Shown here: one piece after another, positions 62,388-64,000 of the stretch
How positions within the stretch are numbered: the first letter of the stretch is position 1
Layout of the letters: each line of letters starts with the position of its first letter
DNA from: Branchiostoma belcheri
Taxonomy: Eukaryota; Chordata; Leptocardii; Amphioxiformes; Branchiostomatidae
Direction of reading: 5' to 3'
Assembly: GCF_001625305.1 (NCBI RefSeq)
Contig: NW_017803843.1
Span: forward strand, 1,920,291-1,984,290
DNA: 64,000 nucleotides
Notes under the pieces: generated by a model
The model's input: the letters and a program-made list of their open reading frames with translations, nothing else
Told to the model about the DNA's origin: nothing
Databases searched by the model: none
Made by a program: the position numbers and the translations under genes

Positions 62388-63542
62388 AAAAAAAATAATA
62401 ATAATAACGCCGCCGCCAGCCACCCTACAAGTCTGCGAAGGAAGCTAAGTAATTTTATAGGGCCCAAAATAGATATCCTTGGACCACCTCCATAGTCTGA
62501 TTATACATTCTTTTTAACACCCTAGCAGTGGCTGCATGAAAGCACCTGGTGCAGGTGACATATGTACCGACTACATTCCAATATGAACTGTGTTTCCACA
62601 ATGATGATCTAAAACAATGTTTGTTGGCCTAAAGGTCACACATGTCATCATCATTCATAAATAGACAGAAACTGCAGCTACACAATAACTCAAGAGGGCT
62701 AGGTAATCTCATCATAGTCATAGGTAATCTAGCTCCAACAAAAACTGGATAATCTTCCTGTAGAAGCCATGAATTAATGATGAACTGCTAATAACTAATT
62801 TATCTTAAAGGCCTATTGTTGGATTTTTGCAAATATTGTCCAGAACAAAATTTTTCTGAAGTTTCCATTGGTAACAACTTCGTAGACATATTACGGAATT
62901 TTTGACCACATAAAGATCAAAAACAGCACAAAGAATTGTTTAAGGCAATAACCTGTCAGAATACATGGAAACTTAAGTCAATTTTTGGATGTCTGAATAT
63001 ATCCCTATCAAGAAGTTCCAGAGCAGATCATGGGGATTTGGATGAAAAATTTTTTTGGGAACTTTGCTGCAGTTCTGCCAGTATTGCAACACAACATACA
63101 GGACGTGGTTTTATGATGCCCCACAACTTGTTACAAACATTGGACACTTGCAGCCTCTCTGTGGTGTATAACGCTAACTATATCCCAAAGATTTTCCCAT
63201 CATCCCTACAACTAGGAAACAAATTCAGGGGCCAAGCATTTGCCAGCAGTATTGATTTACAGGTCTCCTAGTCTATGGAATCAAAAAGCACGATTATGTA
63301 TCCTATAATCGCAAAGCTTGGTCATCGGGAGCGAAAAATTGACGACAAGGACGAATAGTGATGAGGAGTTGGGATTCTATAACCTACTAGTATATATAAA
63401 GGAAGGTTAACTTGTTACGTAACGCACACAGCACCAGCCGGTCGGCTCCCTCAACCGCCAACCCAACTTTTATGCCACGTCGTATATGTTATCTGCTTGT
63501 GTCAGTTTCATTCATCTTGTAATCTGGGCTCCAGTACGTACC

Positions 63543-63760
63543 TGGGCGATGTAATCTGTGCTTGCAGCTCGGGACGACTGCTGACCCTCAGCAGCGCAAC
63601 ATCCACATCAGCACGCATTGATCAGGGATGGAACACTTGGTCTTACGTCATACCAAAACAGGAAGTGGTAGACAGGTCACCGGATGTGAACCTTGCGACA
63701 TCAAGTGTCACGCCTCCTACCGACTTTCAAAGGAACTACGGTCCACGAAGTTCGCGGTAG
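63543..63760 (-). other. Candidate untranslated first exon of TMEM229B
   Basis: A minus-strand stretch, GC-richer than its surroundings, ends in an excellent donor, CCCAG|GTACGT, at 63542. The frame from a Met codon near 63623 is open but does not join TMEM229B in phase, so it would be untranslated. A TTACGTCAT motif, similar to a CRE/ATF site, is at 63643. The transcription start and link to TMEM229B are inference. Confidence 0.3.
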
Positions 63761-64000
63761 CCAAAATAAAATTGTGCAGAAGTGTCTCCTTGCAACCTTT
63801 ATATCGAGACATATGGGGAGACAAAAATCCTAGCTCACCGTTTCTGTTAGTTACAAACTGCCTCCCTTTCCTGTATCCCAATATTTGACTCCAAGATCAC
63901 CATGGCCGCGGTATGCCTAAATACCTCAACCGACGGCTAACAACCTTTTCCAACGCTCTGGACACATTGTCTATGCTTGTATGAATGGAAAAAACACTGT

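Overview
The window looks like genomic DNA from an invertebrate chordate, most likely a lancelet (Branchiostoma). It holds intron-rich orthologues of animal genes with vertebrate-like exon junctions, many miniature DNA transposons, and a head-to-tail near-copy across a run of 20 Ns, as expected when both haplotypes of a very heterozygous animal enter one scaffold. The species assignment is inference. No tRNA, rRNA, CRISPR array or retroviral element was recognised.

Three genes can be read exon by exon. RAD51B (minus strand, 45991 down to 5877) is a RAD51 paralogue of homologous recombination in ten coding exons over about 40 kb, most of it three large introns. HAAO (plus strand, 48978 to 52041), the 3-hydroxyanthranilate 3,4-dioxygenase of the kynurenine-to-NAD pathway, has ten compact exons and starts head-to-head with RAD51B, only about 392 bp between start codons. 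TMEM229B (minus strand, 56497 to 55994) is a four-helix membrane protein with its whole coding region in one exon. RAD51B and TMEM229B are also close neighbours on human 14q24, so this is probably conserved linkage; HAAO is on another human chromosome.

Layout: 1-5876, 3' flank of RAD51B with a small transposon; 5877-45991, RAD51B, whose introns carry several miniature transposons, including one with a decayed Myb/SANT-like coding remnant and one with five POU-type octamers; 44959-46862 and 46883-49478, two near-identical copies of the RAD51B/HAAO shared promoter and first exons, separated by Ns; 48978-52041, HAAO; 52042-55993, convergent 3' region; 55994-56497, TMEM229B; 56498-64000, its upstream region with several candidate untranslated exons and one palindromic element.

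The most informative point is the duplicated block. Each copy has exons 1-2 of both genes, but only one set of later exons exists for each gene, and the second copy has an extra element of about 657 bp with inverted ends and a short target duplication. The simplest reading is two alleles laid end to end, one with a recent transposon insertion between exons 1 and 2 of RAD51B.
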